Below are positions 1-8,468 of a stretch of DNA of 64,000 bases, piece by piece. The number at the start of each line of letters is the position of its first letter. The stretch's first letter is position 1. The DNA is from Lentilactobacillus laojiaonis (lineage in GTDB: Bacteria; Bacillota; Bacilli; Lactobacillales; Lactobacillaceae). A model generated the notes under the pieces. That model was not told where the DNA came from. It did not search any database and worked only from the letters and a program-made list of their open reading frames with translations. Location: positions 930,001-994,000 of the forward strand of contig NZ_CP085278.1 of the NCBI RefSeq assembly GCF_020616595.1, in the 5' to 3' direction. The translations under genes and the position numbers were made by a program.

Positions 1-155
1 ATAAAGGTTACTTTGTCATGAGTGATGCATGGATGGAAAAATACGTTTACCAAATCGTTGTAAATAAAAATTATTTACCAAGCAATCTAAAGAAAGCTCA
101 AGCACAATCACCTAAGGTTTTAGCTCCTTGGGATCCAATGGGTGCACTTGCTTAA
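1..155 (+). CDS. pepC: Aminopeptidase C, C-terminal end (partial)
   Basis: Only the last 50 codons are in the window, read from base 3 to a TAA at 153-155. The residues SDAWMEKYVYQIVVNK and the ending PWDPMGALA are typical of the C-terminus of the bleomycin hydrolase/PepC cysteine aminopeptidases of lactic acid bacteria. In that family the C-terminal tail reaches into the active-site cleft of a hexameric cytoplasmic enzyme that trims peptides. The catalytic Cys, His and Asn lie outside the window. A terminator follows directly. Confidence 0.85.
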   Translation, partial: KGYFVMSDAWMEKYVYQIVVNKNYLPSNLKKAQAQSPKVLAPWDPMGALA

Positions 156-160
156 ATAAA

Positions 161-188
161 AAAACGAAATCTATTTAGATTTCGTTTT
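161..188. terminator. Bidirectional terminator between pepC and gpmA
   Basis: AAAACGAAATCT and AGATTTCGTTTT form a 12-bp stem with a 4-nt loop. Runs of A on the left and T on the right let it end both the rightward pepC transcript and the leftward gpmA transcript. The gpmA stop codon begins two bases past the stem. Confidence 0.85.
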
Positions 189-189
189 T

Positions 190-861
190 TTATTTAAGCA
201 ATTTTTTATTTAAAATTTTTAGGTTCTGATCAAACTCATACAAAATTGGTTGAGCATTTGGAACTTCAACTTGACTAATTTGATCATCGGAAACTTGATC
301 TAAATATTTTATCAATGCCCTTAAGGTACTTCCGTGGGCAACAATTAATTGATTATGACCATCGATTAAATTAGGAGCAATGTGATCCACCCAATATGGC
401 AAAACACGTTGCCAAGCCATTTCTAAACTTTCGCCTAATGGAATTTTAACCCCGATTTTATCATATCTTAATTCATGATCTCGCTGATCAAGTAAAGGAG
501 GCACTACTTTATAACTCCGTCGCCAAATCTTTAATTGTTGCTCGCCCACTACTGTCTTAACTTGTAATTTATTTTTTCCCCGTAAACTACCATAGTGACG
601 TTCATTTAATCTCCAAGTTTTAAACTCAGGCAAGTAATTTTGGTCAATCTCATCTAGAACAATATTAGCCGTCAAAATCGCTCGCTTTAAATATGAAGTA
701 TGGACCTCACTAAATTGGATTTGTGTATTTTTAATTAATTTTCCTGCAATATGTGCTTGGTCAACACCCTTATTAGTTAAATCAACATCACTCCAACCGG
801 TAAAAATATTTTTTTGATTAGCAACACTTTCTCCATGTCTAACAATTACTAATTTAACCAT
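190..861 (-). CDS. gpmA: 2,3-bisphosphoglycerate-dependent phosphoglycerate mutase
   Basis: Interconverts 3- and 2-phosphoglycerate in lower glycolysis, in the cytoplasm. The N-terminus has the RHGES motif with the phosphorylated His at residue 9, followed by the substrate-binding FTGWSDVDLT and the LNERHYGSLRG segment carrying the catalytic acid. A second His lies in VAHGSTLRAL near residue 175. At 223 aa it is close to the usual 228-230 aa of GpmA. The ATG follows a GAAGTGG-type ribosome site. Lactobacilli often carry several GpmA/GpmB-like paralogues, so it may not be the main glycolytic copy. Confidence 0.9.
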   Translation of the reverse strand: MVKLVIVRHGESVANQKNIFTGWSDVDLTNKGVDQAHIAGKLIKNTQIQFSEVHTSYLKRAILTANIVLDEIDQNYLPEFKTWRLNERHYGSLRGKNKLQVKTVVGEQQLKIWRRSYKVVPPLLDQRDHELRYDKIGVKIPLGESLEMAWQRVLPYWVDHIAPNLIDGHNQLIVAHGSTLRALIKYLDQVSDDQISQVEVPNAQPILYEFDQNLKILNKKLLK

Positions 862-980
862 TTCACCACTTCTTTAACATAAATAGTTTTAAATACATTT
901 AACCATTAATAATTCATAATTTCACTATATAAGTTATAAATATCTTTTGTTATAAAAAAAATTTATAATAAAAGTTGCCT

Positions 981-1008
981 TTGACTATAATTATTAGTTC
1001 GTTATACA
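981..1008 (+). promoter_or_regulatory. Promoter of fumC-frdA
   Basis: TTGACT at 981-986 and TATACA at 1003-1008 are separated by 16 bp, a good sigma-A match. It lies about 55 bp before the fumC start and immediately before the Rex-like palindrome. Confidence 0.7.
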
Positions 1009-1013
1009 ATGCT

Positions 1014-1031
1014 TTGTGAAATGCAACACAA
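1014..1031. promoter_or_regulatory. Rex-like operator downstream of the fumC -10 box
   Basis: The 18-mer TTGTGAAATGCAACACAA has the outer TTGTG/CACAA arms and the length of the Gram-positive Rex consensus (TTGTGAA, 4 nt, TTCACAA); only two inner bases of the right arm differ. It begins five bases after the -10 hexamer, where a bound repressor would block transcription. Rex releases DNA when the NADH/NAD ratio is high, which fits control of a fumarate-reducing pathway. Binding is inferred. Confidence 0.6.
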
Positions 1032-1061
1032 CTTTTAAGATGTATTTAGGAGGAACTATCA

Positions 1062-2450
1062 ATGACTGAATATCGTGAAGAAGAAGATACATTAGGAACT
1101 GTTAAAATCCCCGCAGAAGCTCTTTGGGGTCCCCAAACTGAAAGAAGTCGTAATAATTTTAAAGCCGGCTCAAAAATGCCTATCGAAATTATTCGTGCAT
1201 TAATTCAAATTAAATTAGCTGCTGCTAAAGCTAACGAAGAATTAGGTCAAATGCCTAAAGAAAAAACTGACTTAATTGTTAAAGCCGCTAATCAATTACT
1301 TGATTTAAGTGATGAAGACCTTAGAAAAGATTTTCCATTAGTGGTATTCCAAACTGGATCTGGAACTCAAACTAACATGAACGTTAACGAAGTTCTTGCC
1401 CACTTAGCTACATCACTAAGCAATGGAGAAATCACCATTTTAGCTAACGATGATGTTAACCATGGTCAAAGTTCAAATGATATTTTCCCTACTGCTATGA
1501 ACGTTACAGCTAGTGTTGCCGTTAATGAATTGAAAAAATCATTAACTCATATGATTGACGAACTAAAGAAAAAACAAGCCGAATTCTGGAAAGTTGTAAA
1601 AATTGGTCGTACTCATTTACAAGATGCAACTCCTTTAACTTTTGGACAAGAAGTTAGTGGTTGGGTAAGCATGCTTGAACACGATTTAGAATTTATCGAC
1701 TCACTTGAACCAACTTTATACAAACTTGCTATGGGTGGTACTGCAGTTGGTACCGGACTAAACGCTGCCCCACATTTCTCAGAAAAAATCATTGATATCG
1801 TTTCAAAAGCTTATGATCTTCCATTTAGCGATAAAGAAAATAAATTTTATGGTTTAGCTGCTCACTCCGGTTTAAACGTAGTGCACGGTGCATTTAAATC
1901 ATTAGCTAGTGATTTAATGAAAATCGCTAACGATATTCGGTTCTTAGCCAGTGGTCCTCGTGCCGGTTATAATGAATTAAATATTCCAGCAAACGAACCT
2001 GGATCATCAATTATGCCCGGAAAGGTTAACCCAACGCAAGCTGAAGCAATCACAATGGCTGCTGCTCGTGTATTAGGTAACGATGTAACAGTTTCAATTG
2101 CTGCTAGTCAAGGTAACTTTGAAATGAACGTTTATAAACCCGTTATTATTCTTGCCTTCTTAGAATCTGCTAACCTATTAACTGAAACTATGCTTGGCTT
2201 TACTGATCGTTTAATCACTGGTTTAACTGTTAATAAAGTACGTATGGAAGAACTAGTTAATAATTCATTGATGACTGTAACCGCCCTTTCTCCACACATT
2301 GGTTACCATGAAAGTGCCAAGATTGCACAATTTGCCGAGAAAAATGGTTTAACTCTCAAGGAAGCCGCTTTACAATCCGGTCTAGTAAATGAAGAACAAT
2401 TTGATCAATGGGTTGATCCTCTTGCTATGACTAATATTGATCGTAAATAA
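1062..2450 (+). CDS. fumC: Fumarate hydratase class II
   Basis: Reversibly interconverts malate and fumarate in the cytoplasm, as a homotetramer without an iron-sulfur cluster. The fumarase/aspartase signature GSSIMPGKVNP sits near residues 314-324, and the catalytic-loop segment HGQSSNDIFPTA begins near residue 134. The length of 462 aa is standard. AGGAGG lies 8 nt before the ATG. The fumarate reductase flavoprotein gene starts 24 nt downstream, so the two form an operon. Together they would turn malate into succinate and reoxidise reduced cofactor, a partial reductive TCA branch common in lactobacilli. Confidence 0.95.
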   Translation: MTEYREEEDTLGTVKIPAEALWGPQTERSRNNFKAGSKMPIEIIRALIQIKLAAAKANEELGQMPKEKTDLIVKAANQLLDLSDEDLRKDFPLVVFQTGSGTQTNMNVNEVLAHLATSLSNGEITILANDDVNHGQSSNDIFPTAMNVTASVAVNELKKSLTHMIDELKKKQAEFWKVVKIGRTHLQDATPLTFGQEVSGWVSMLEHDLEFIDSLEPTLYKLAMGGTAVGTGLNAAPHFSEKIIDIVSKAYDLPFSDKENKFYGLAAHSGLNVVHGAFKSLASDLMKIANDIRFLASGPRAGYNELNIPANEPGSSIMPGKVNPTQAEAITMAAARVLGNDVTVSIAASQGNFEMNVYKPVIILAFLESANLLTETMLGFTDRLITGLTVNKVRMEELVNNSLMTVTALSPHIGYHESAKIAQFAEKNGLTLKEAALQSGLVNEEQFDQWVDPLAMTNIDRK

Positions 2451-2474
2451 TTTATTTAATTAAGGAGAATTATT

Positions 2475-3866
2475 ATGGCTAAATATGTATTTAACCCTAC
2501 AAATATTAACGAACTAAAAAGTGAATATGATGTAGTTATCGTAGGATCTGGTAGTACTGGTTTAGTTAGTGCTTTACAAGCTCACGAATTAGGTCTTAAA
2601 CCTGTAATCTTTGAAAAAATGCCAAAACTTGGTGGTAATACTACCCGTGCTTCATCCGGTATGAATGCCGCTGAAACTTACGTTCAATTAAAAAATAGCG
2701 TGGTGGATAGTTTTGATGAATTTTATAACGAAACTTTGATTGGTGGGGGTAATTTAAACGATCCTGAACTTTTAAATTACTTCACTACTCATAGTGCTCT
2801 ATCAATTGATTGGCTTAAAGATCACGGCATTATTTTAGATGACCTTACTATTGCTGGTGGTATGAAAAAGAAACGTGTTCATCGTCCAAGTAGTATGGCT
2901 CCTATTGGTGCTTTCTTAATTACTGAACTTTTAAAATTAGTTGATAAAACTGATATTCCAGTCTTTACTAATGTAAAAGTTTTAGACATTAACGAAAAGG
3001 ATAATAAAGTTTCTGGGGTAACTATCGAAATTGAAGATGGTACTAAAAAAGAGATTGCATCAAATTCTGTAGTTCTAGCTACTGGTGGTTATGGTGCTAA
3101 CCAAAAACTTATCGGTAAATATCGTCCTGACCTAGAAAGCTACAATACCACTAACCAACCCGGTGCCTTAGGTGACGGAATTAGCCTTGCTACTAAGATT
3201 GGTGCTGCTACCCGTGATATGGATCAAATCCAAGTTCACCCTACTGTTCAACAAGATACTAGCCATACCTTTTTAATTGGTGAAGCAGTTCGTGGTGAAG
3301 GTGCTATTTTAGTTAACAAAGCTGGTGAAAGATTTGTTAATGAACTAGATACTCGTAAAAATGTAACTAATGCTATTAATGGATTAAATGAAAATGGTGC
3401 TTTCTTGATTTTTGATCGTGCTATTCGTGATCGCGTTAAAGCTATTGAATTCTATGACCACGTTGGTTTAGTTAAAACTGGTCAAACCTTAGCAGAACTA
3501 GCTAATGAAAATGGTATCAATGCAGAACATTTAGAAGCCACTGTAAGTGCTTGGAACGATAAAGTTAAAAATCACAACGATAGTGACTTTAACCGTGAAA
3601 CTGGGATGGATCGTGGCATTGAACAAGCTCCTTTCTATTCAATTCACATTGCACCAGCCATTCACTATACAATGGGTGGATTAAAAATTAATACTAAGAC
3701 TCAAGTTTTAGATAATGATGGTAACGTCATTCCTGGTCTATACGCTGCCGGAGAAGTTGCTGGTGGTTTACATGGTAATAACCGTATTGGTGGAAATTCA
3801 ATTGCCGAAACCGTTATTTTTGGTCGCCAAGCTGGAATGCAAGTATATAATTATCAAAATAAGTAA
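2475..3866 (+). CDS. frdA: Fumarate reductase flavoprotein subunit (soluble FAD-dependent)
   Basis: A 463-aa FAD enzyme of the fumarate reductase/succinate dehydrogenase flavoprotein family. The dinucleotide-binding segment VVIVGSGSTGLVSA is near residues 20-33, and the C-terminal FAD-binding segment GLYAAGEVAGGLHGNNRIGG is near residues 420-440. No haem-binding, FMN-binding or signal sequence is seen, so it is probably the single-subunit cytoplasmic form that reduces fumarate to succinate. AAGGAG precedes the ATG. It is co-transcribed with fumC and followed by a strong terminator. Electron donor and exact substrate are not visible; a related alpha,beta-unsaturated acid reductase is possible. 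Confidence 0.85.
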   Translation: MAKYVFNPTNINELKSEYDVVIVGSGSTGLVSALQAHELGLKPVIFEKMPKLGGNTTRASSGMNAAETYVQLKNSVVDSFDEFYNETLIGGGNLNDPELLNYFTTHSALSIDWLKDHGIILDDLTIAGGMKKKRVHRPSSMAPIGAFLITELLKLVDKTDIPVFTNVKVLDINEKDNKVSGVTIEIEDGTKKEIASNSVVLATGGYGANQKLIGKYRPDLESYNTTNQPGALGDGISLATKIGAATRDMDQIQVHPTVQQDTSHTFLIGEAVRGEGAILVNKAGERFVNELDTRKNVTNAINGLNENGAFLIFDRAIRDRVKAIEFYDHVGLVKTGQTLAELANENGINAEHLEATVSAWNDKVKNHNDSDFNRETGMDRGIEQAPFYSIHIAPAIHYTMGGLKINTKTQVLDNDGNVIPGLYAAGEVAGGLHGNNRIGGNSIAETVIFGRQAGMQVYNYQNK

Positions 3867-3883
3867 ATAATTAATTAATTAAC

Positions 3884-3917
3884 AAAACAAGATTGGCATT
3901 TTTGCCAATCTTGTTTT
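3884..3917 (+). terminator. Terminator of fumC-frdA
   Basis: A 15-bp perfect stem (AAAACAAGATTGGCA with its complement) around a 4-nt loop, ending in a T-rich tail. It separates the fumC-frdA operon from the LysR gene 31 bp further on. Confidence 0.9.
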
Positions 3918-3953
3918 ATATTAAAGGAAACTTTATTTAGGAGTTTCTTGTTA

Positions 3954-4853
3954 ATGAATACACGTGAATTACTTTATTTTTTAACTTTAGTACGAGTAAA
4001 AAGCTATACCCAAACAGCAAATTTATTTAAAGTTAGTCAGCCGACCATCACTATGGCTATTAAACGTTTAGAAAATGAGTTTAATACTAATTTGTTAGAT
4101 CGAACAGGAACTAACAAATCAAAAATTCAATTAACGAAGGCGGGAAATCTTTTAGCGATTCGAGCTCAACAAATTATCGATATAATTGATTTAGCCCATA
4201 AAGAAGTTAATCAGGCTGATGAAACCAAAATTAAATTTGGATTACCACCCATTATTGGCGAAATTTATTTTCCTAATATAATTAAGCAATTAAATCAATT
4301 TGATTTACTATCCAAGCTTAAAACTAGTGAGGCGGGTTCCCAAAAGCTGTTAGAAGAATTAAAGGGTGGTAATATCAATATTGCTCTTTTAGGATCATCT
4401 CAACCCTTAACTGATCCTAAAATTAACGCTATTCACTTAGCTGTACGCCCCTTCTCAATCATTGTTAGCCAGGATCACCCGCTTGCTAAACAAACCACCA
4501 TTTCTTTTAAAGACTTAAAGAATGAAAAATTTATTAGCTTAAACGGAACTTTTATTCATTCCAAAGCCTTAAAAGTATATAGTCAGTTTGCCGGTTTTGA
4601 TCCCAATATTATTTATAGTTCTCCAGAAATTTTATTAGTAAAAGAGTTGATCAAGCAAGACATTGGGATTGGTTTTATGGTAGCCGATGCCGTTAAAAAT
4701 GATTCCCAATTAGTTTCAATTCCTTTAAATGATCCCATTACCGAAAACTTCAACGTATCCATCGCCACAAGAAAAGACTATCCTTTAACCCCTGATGAAC
4801 AGCAGTTAATAGATAGCCTAAAAACTTTAGAAACTATTTTTAAGAATGACTAA
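3954..4853 (+). CDS. LysR-family transcriptional regulator
   Basis: The N-terminal winged helix-turn-helix (about residues 1-60, MNTRELLYFLTLV then SQPTITMAIKRLENEF) is typical of LysR regulators, and the rest has the length of the periplasmic-binding-like effector domain. The ATG at 3954 gives the canonical MNTREL start; an in-frame TTG at 3948 sits nearer the AGGAG at 3939-3943, so a form two residues longer is possible. Its position after fumC-frdA suggests a regulator of C4-dicarboxylate metabolism, as for MleR of malolactic fermentation, but that is inference. The 3' end overlaps the convergent EamA gene by 14 bp. Confidence 0.85.
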   Translation: MNTRELLYFLTLVRVKSYTQTANLFKVSQPTITMAIKRLENEFNTNLLDRTGTNKSKIQLTKAGNLLAIRAQQIIDIIDLAHKEVNQADETKIKFGLPPIIGEIYFPNIIKQLNQFDLLSKLKTSEAGSQKLLEELKGGNINIALLGSSQPLTDPKINAIHLAVRPFSIIVSQDHPLAKQTTISFKDLKNEKFISLNGTFIHSKALKVYSQFAGFDPNIIYSSPEILLVKELIKQDIGIGFMVADAVKNDSQLVSIPLNDPITENFNVSIATRKDYPLTPDEQQLIDSLKTLETIFKND

Positions 4854-5817
4854 TATGATGGTGATGGAATAGCACATTTAAATGCATATCAGAAACCTTA
4901 TTAATAATAACCCCAATTAATGATCCTAATATGATGACAATAATTCCAATTGTCATAGTTAGGGTTATTTTTTCATGAATTAATATGCTGGCTAATACTG
5001 GAGCTAGAGCGGGTTTAATAAAGAATACTAGGGATGCCTTAGTTAATCCACCGGTTTCCATAGCTAAAAAGTAAAAAGCAAATCCCCCACCAGTAACACA
5101 TACGCTAATAAAAAATAGGATCCAAAAATTACTTAAATTAACATTTTTAGTAATGGGGATTCTCACAAAGGGTTTTAGCCAAGAAACATTTTCCATTCTC
5201 AAAGCAATCCCTTTAACATTAGTTAATAAAATCATTACAAATAATTCAATTGATCCAGCAATAAAAGTAAAGGCTGTCATTGTAATACCGTCCAAGCCAT
5301 CGATAATATTGCCAAGTCTCGAAACTACACTATATAATCCAAACGTCAAAGCCGATAAAACACCTAAGAACATTCCCACTGGATTATTTAAATTAGTGGG
5401 ATTAACAATTATAATTAATCCAATAATTGTAATAACTAATGATAGTACTTCTGCTCGACTAAGTTTTTCATGGAGTAGGATAAATGCAAATAATAACGCA
5501 AATACTGGGTTACAACTAAATAACACGGCTACAGTCGCTGGTTTGTCATACATTATTGCTAATTGATATAGTGTCATACTAACAATGACACATAAAAATC
5601 CAGTTGTAGCAAATATAATCCAATCTAATTTGGAAATACTTTGATGAGCTCGATGTAAATTATGTAATGCCAACGGTAACAATATTAGTCCTCCAACTAA
5701 AAACCTAATAAAATTCAATTGGATAGGATTATATAAATTTCCCACTGATTTTAGCGCTATCTCCATAGAACTAAACATAAATGTTGAAACTAAAATGTAC
5801 CAAAATGTTTTTTTCAA
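4840..5817 (-). CDS. EamA/DMT-superfamily transporter
   Basis: A 325-aa integral membrane protein with about ten hydrophobic helices in two EamA repeats (for example ATVAVLFSCNPVFALLFAFILLHEKLS in the first and FFIKPALAPVLASILIHEKITL in the second). Drug/metabolite transporters of this type export amino acids or other small metabolites; the substrate cannot be read from sequence. The C-terminus ends in HHHHISHS, an unusual short His-rich tail coded in the stretch overlapping the LysR gene. The start lies after a GGAGTG-type ribosome site. Confidence 0.8.
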   Translation of the reverse strand: MKKTFWYILVSTFMFSSMEIALKSVGNLYNPIQLNFIRFLVGGLILLPLALHNLHRAHQSISKLDWIIFATTGFLCVIVSMTLYQLAIMYDKPATVAVLFSCNPVFALLFAFILLHEKLSRAEVLSLVITIIGLIIIVNPTNLNNPVGMFLGVLSALTFGLYSVVSRLGNIIDGLDGITMTAFTFIAGSIELFVMILLTNVKGIALRMENVSWLKPFVRIPITKNVNLSNFWILFFISVCVTGGGFAFYFLAMETGGLTKASLVFFIKPALAPVLASILIHEKITLTMTIGIIVIILGSLIGVIINKVSDMHLNVLFHHHHISHS

Positions 5818-6001
5818 ACCGTGTCACTCCAAATATTTTAATAATAACAAAATAATTATAACACAATTAGATTTATGAGTTAGATCACTAAGTTTTAATT
5901 ATTAAATTATAGTTAAATAACTTGTTTATCTACTCTTTATTAATTATATTAATTTATAATTTTTTATGTTACTTACTTATTAACTAATCAGAGGTAAAAA
6001 C

Positions 6002-7141
6002 ATGCCAGAAAATAATAATGATTTCGATAAAGTTTATTCACGAAGGTCTGAAAAAAAGCCCCACTATACTAAAAATAGTCATAAAAGAAAAGTCGGTTGG
6101 ACAATTTTCTTTGTTATCCTGGTTATTTTAATTGGAGGACTAATTTGGGGGTACGGTGCATATAAGAATGCTAAACAAACCTTCAATAAGACGTATGACG
6201 ATGCTAATATTCAAAAATCACGTAACGTTTCTTCAGTTATAAAGAAAGGCAAACCACTTTCTATCTTACTATTAGGAACTGATACGGGAGCACTTGGGCG
6301 ACATGATACCGGTAGAACCGATACCTTAATTGTTGCAACAGTTAATCCCAAAACCGATACAGTCAATTTAACTAGTATTCCTCGTGATACTAAAGTAACA
6401 GTTCCTGGTGATACCATGTCTTACGAAAAGATCAATGCCGCTTATACAATTGGTGGCGCCAACACGGCGGTTAAAACAGCAGAAAACCTATTAAATATTC
6501 CAATTGACTTTTATGCAATTGTTAATATGAGTGGGTTAAGAACTATGGTCGACGCTGTAGGTGGAATTGAAATCACTCCATCTCTTACCTTCTCTTACGG
6601 AAACGCCCATGTTACTAAAGGTCAAAAAGTTAAATTAAACGGTAAGCAAGCATTAGACTATGCTCGTATGCGTCATGATGATCCTCTAGGAGACTATGGT
6701 CGTCAGAAACGTCAACGACAAGTACTACAAACTCTAGTAATGAAAGCAATTAATATTTCTTCACTAACTAGATATAAAACTATTCTTAAATCATTAAATG
6801 GTAACATGATGACTGATATGAGTTTTGAAGATATGGTTGCTGTCAGAAGTAAATATGGAGACGCTACCCACCATATCAAATCTCAAACTCTTCAAGGTTC
6901 AGAGGCTATTATTGATGGTTTATCATACCAAGTTATTGATGAAAGTGAACTCTTAAAAGTTACTAACATTATTCGTACATCTCTTGGATTATCCAAAGCA
7001 ACTGCTTTAACTGATAAACAAACTGCCTCAGAAGGTAGTTCTACAGATGGCTACAGTGATTCTACTTATGATAGTGGTCAATCCTATGGTTACGATGCTT
7101 CAACTAACACACAAGCTAATAACACAGTTGCTATGTATTAA
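6002..7141 (+). CDS. LytR-CpsA-Psr (LCP) family cell-wall polymer ligase
   Basis: A 379-aa protein with a short cytoplasmic N-terminus rich in Lys/Arg, one membrane anchor near residues 31-52, and an extracellular LCP domain (about 85-240) with LLLGTDTG, RTDTLIVATVNP, SIPRDTKV and the arginine-rich ALDYARMRHDD. LCP enzymes transfer undecaprenyl-linked teichoic acids or polysaccharides to peptidoglycan. The C-terminal 50 residues are Ser/Thr/Tyr/Gly-rich and probably disordered outside the cell. It is a single-gene unit closed by a terminator. Confidence 0.9.
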   Translation: MPENNNDFDKVYSRRSEKKPHYTKNSHKRKVGWTIFFVILVILIGGLIWGYGAYKNAKQTFNKTYDDANIQKSRNVSSVIKKGKPLSILLLGTDTGALGRHDTGRTDTLIVATVNPKTDTVNLTSIPRDTKVTVPGDTMSYEKINAAYTIGGANTAVKTAENLLNIPIDFYAIVNMSGLRTMVDAVGGIEITPSLTFSYGNAHVTKGQKVKLNGKQALDYARMRHDDPLGDYGRQKRQRQVLQTLVMKAINISSLTRYKTILKSLNGNMMTDMSFEDMVAVRSKYGDATHHIKSQTLQGSEAIIDGLSYQVIDESELLKVTNIIRTSLGLSKATALTDKQTASEGSSTDGYSDSTYDSGQSYGYDASTNTQANNTVAMY

Positions 7142-7143
7142 TA

Positions 7144-7173
7144 AAAAAAGCTCGCCTATTGGCGAGCTTTTTT
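7144..7173. terminator. Bidirectional terminator between LCP and ManO genes
   Basis: AAAAAAGCTCGCC and GGCGAGCTTTTTT form a 13-bp stem with a TATT loop. It serves the rightward LCP gene and the leftward mannose PTS operon. One arm also encodes the last codons and stop of the ManO gene. Confidence 0.9.
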
Positions 7174-7527
7174 CTTATGCACATATCTTTTAACTTTACC
7201 ACTTGGCAGTTTTCGATTAAAAACATGTACTAAGTCCTTGGTTTTACTAGTTACAAAATTAAACCGTTGACCTTCATTAGTCTCTATAAAAATTCCGCGA
7301 TAAAATTTTTTAAAAATTATTTGAACCTCAACACTTTTAATCTCACTATAAGGAATTTGAATAAAGCCATTTTTAAATTGGCGTTCAAATTCTACCCCAG
7401 TATTTCCTAGGGTTAAACTGCCTGCCATAGCAGTCAATTGATTTACAAATAAGTTAGCATTAACTTGTTTTTCAACAAATTGATTTAAGGGATTATGCGT
7501 TTGAAATTTAAGTAATTTATTCATCAA
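7156..7527 (-). CDS. manO: DUF956 family protein (ManO-like)
   Basis: A 123-aa protein whose central part (FIQIPYSEIKSVEVQIIFK) and C-terminal part (FNFVTSKTKDLVHVFNRKL) match the DUF956/ManO family, usually found at the 3' end of mannose PTS operons. ManO has been proposed to modulate mannose PTS expression; no enzymatic motif is seen. It lies 62 bp after the IID gene, with a hairpin between them. The C-terminus is very basic (KRYVHKKKARQ), and the terminator stem overlaps its last codons. Confidence 0.75.
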   Translation of the reverse strand: MMNKLLKFQTHNPLNQFVEKQVNANLFVNQLTAMAGSLTLGNTGVEFERQFKNGFIQIPYSEIKSVEVQIIFKKFYRGIFIETNEGQRFNFVTSKTKDLVHVFNRKLPSGKVKRYVHKKKARQ

Positions 7528-7542
7528 AGTGTCTCCTAATGA

Positions 7543-7582
7543 ATAAAAGCTGAATAATCTAAAACGATTATTCAGCTTTTAT
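7543..7582 (-). terminator. Hairpin between IID and ManO genes
   Basis: A 16-bp perfect stem (ATAAAAGCTGAATAAT with its complement, 8-nt loop) begins 8 bp after the IID stop. It has A/T-rich flanks rather than a long U-run, so it may terminate only partly and lower ManO expression relative to the transporter, or protect the 3' end of the upstream message. Confidence 0.65.
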
Positions 7583-7589
7583 TTATTTG

Positions 7590-8453
7590 TTATTTTGGTG
7601 CAATTCCGAAGATACCTGCCCAGTATCCTAGAATACCAACAATAAATAATCCAAAGATTATCCAAATTGCGTTAACTTTCTTTCTAAGTAGCCAAATACA
7701 AATAAATGTAAGAACTAATGGCATTAATCCAGGAAGAAGTTGATCAAAGATATCTTGTAAAGTAGTTACCGTGGTTTTACCACCAGTATGTACTCTTGAA
7801 ATAACAATTGGGAAATACATCTTAGTCCATCTAGGAACTAAAACCCCCATAATAAACATACCTAGGATTGAGGCACCTTCAGTAAGCTTTTGAAGTAATC
7901 CCCCACCCAAACTTTGAGTAATATTGGTTCCTTGCTTGTAACCTAACATCTGAGTATACCAACGGAAACTTAGGCGAAGGATGTTCCAAGTAAGGAAGAA
8001 AATAATTGGTCCTAATAAACCGGATCCACTCATTGCTAATCCGGCAGAGAAAGCTCCGATAACTGGACGAGCAGTTCCCCACCAAATTGGGTCACCAACA
8101 CCGGCTAGGGGTCCCATCATACCAACCTTTACACCATTAATGGCGGAGTCGTCGATATCAGCCCCATTAGCACGTTGTTCTTCCATTGCCAAGACAACCC
8201 CAGTAATTGCAGATTGCATATATGGAGTAGTATTAAAGAATTCCATATGACGTTTCATTGCACTAATTCGATCATCTTTTTCTGGATATAAACGTTTAAT
8301 AGCTGGTGACATAATATATGCGAAACCTAAATTTTGCATTCTTTCATAGTTCCAAGAAGCTTGTTCAAAACCTGAGCGCCAAAAGATACTTACCATATCG
8401 TGACGCGTTAATTTTAATTTATTATCATTATTTTGTTGTACATTTTCTGCCAT
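7590..8453 (-). CDS. manZ: PTS mannose/fructose/sorbose-family IID component
   Basis: A 287-aa membrane subunit that forms the sugar channel with IIC. It contains the family's GPLAGVGDPIWWGTARP segment near residues 115-131 and MKRHMEFFNTTPYMQ near residues 65-79, followed by several hydrophobic segments; the C-terminus ends in two membrane spans. The IIC gene ends 15 bp upstream. The operon order IIA-IIB-IIC-IID-ManO is that of glucose/mannose PTSs of lactobacilli. Sugar specificity cannot be fixed from sequence; mannose, glucose or fructose are all possible. Confidence 0.9.
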   Translation of the reverse strand: MAENVQQNNDNKLKLTRHDMVSIFWRSGFEQASWNYERMQNLGFAYIMSPAIKRLYPEKDDRISAMKRHMEFFNTTPYMQSAITGVVLAMEEQRANGADIDDSAINGVKVGMMGPLAGVGDPIWWGTARPVIGAFSAGLAMSGSGLLGPIIFFLTWNILRLSFRWYTQMLGYKQGTNITQSLGGGLLQKLTEGASILGMFIMGVLVPRWTKMYFPIVISRVHTGGKTTVTTLQDIFDQLLPGLMPLVLTFICIWLLRKKVNAIWIIFGLFIVGILGYWAGIFGIAPK

Positions 8454-8468
8454 ATCAATCGGCCCCCT

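Noticed and set aside
5153-5566. Rightward 137-codon ORF
   Set aside because: Antisense to the EamA transporter gene, without a ribosome site or recognisable protein.
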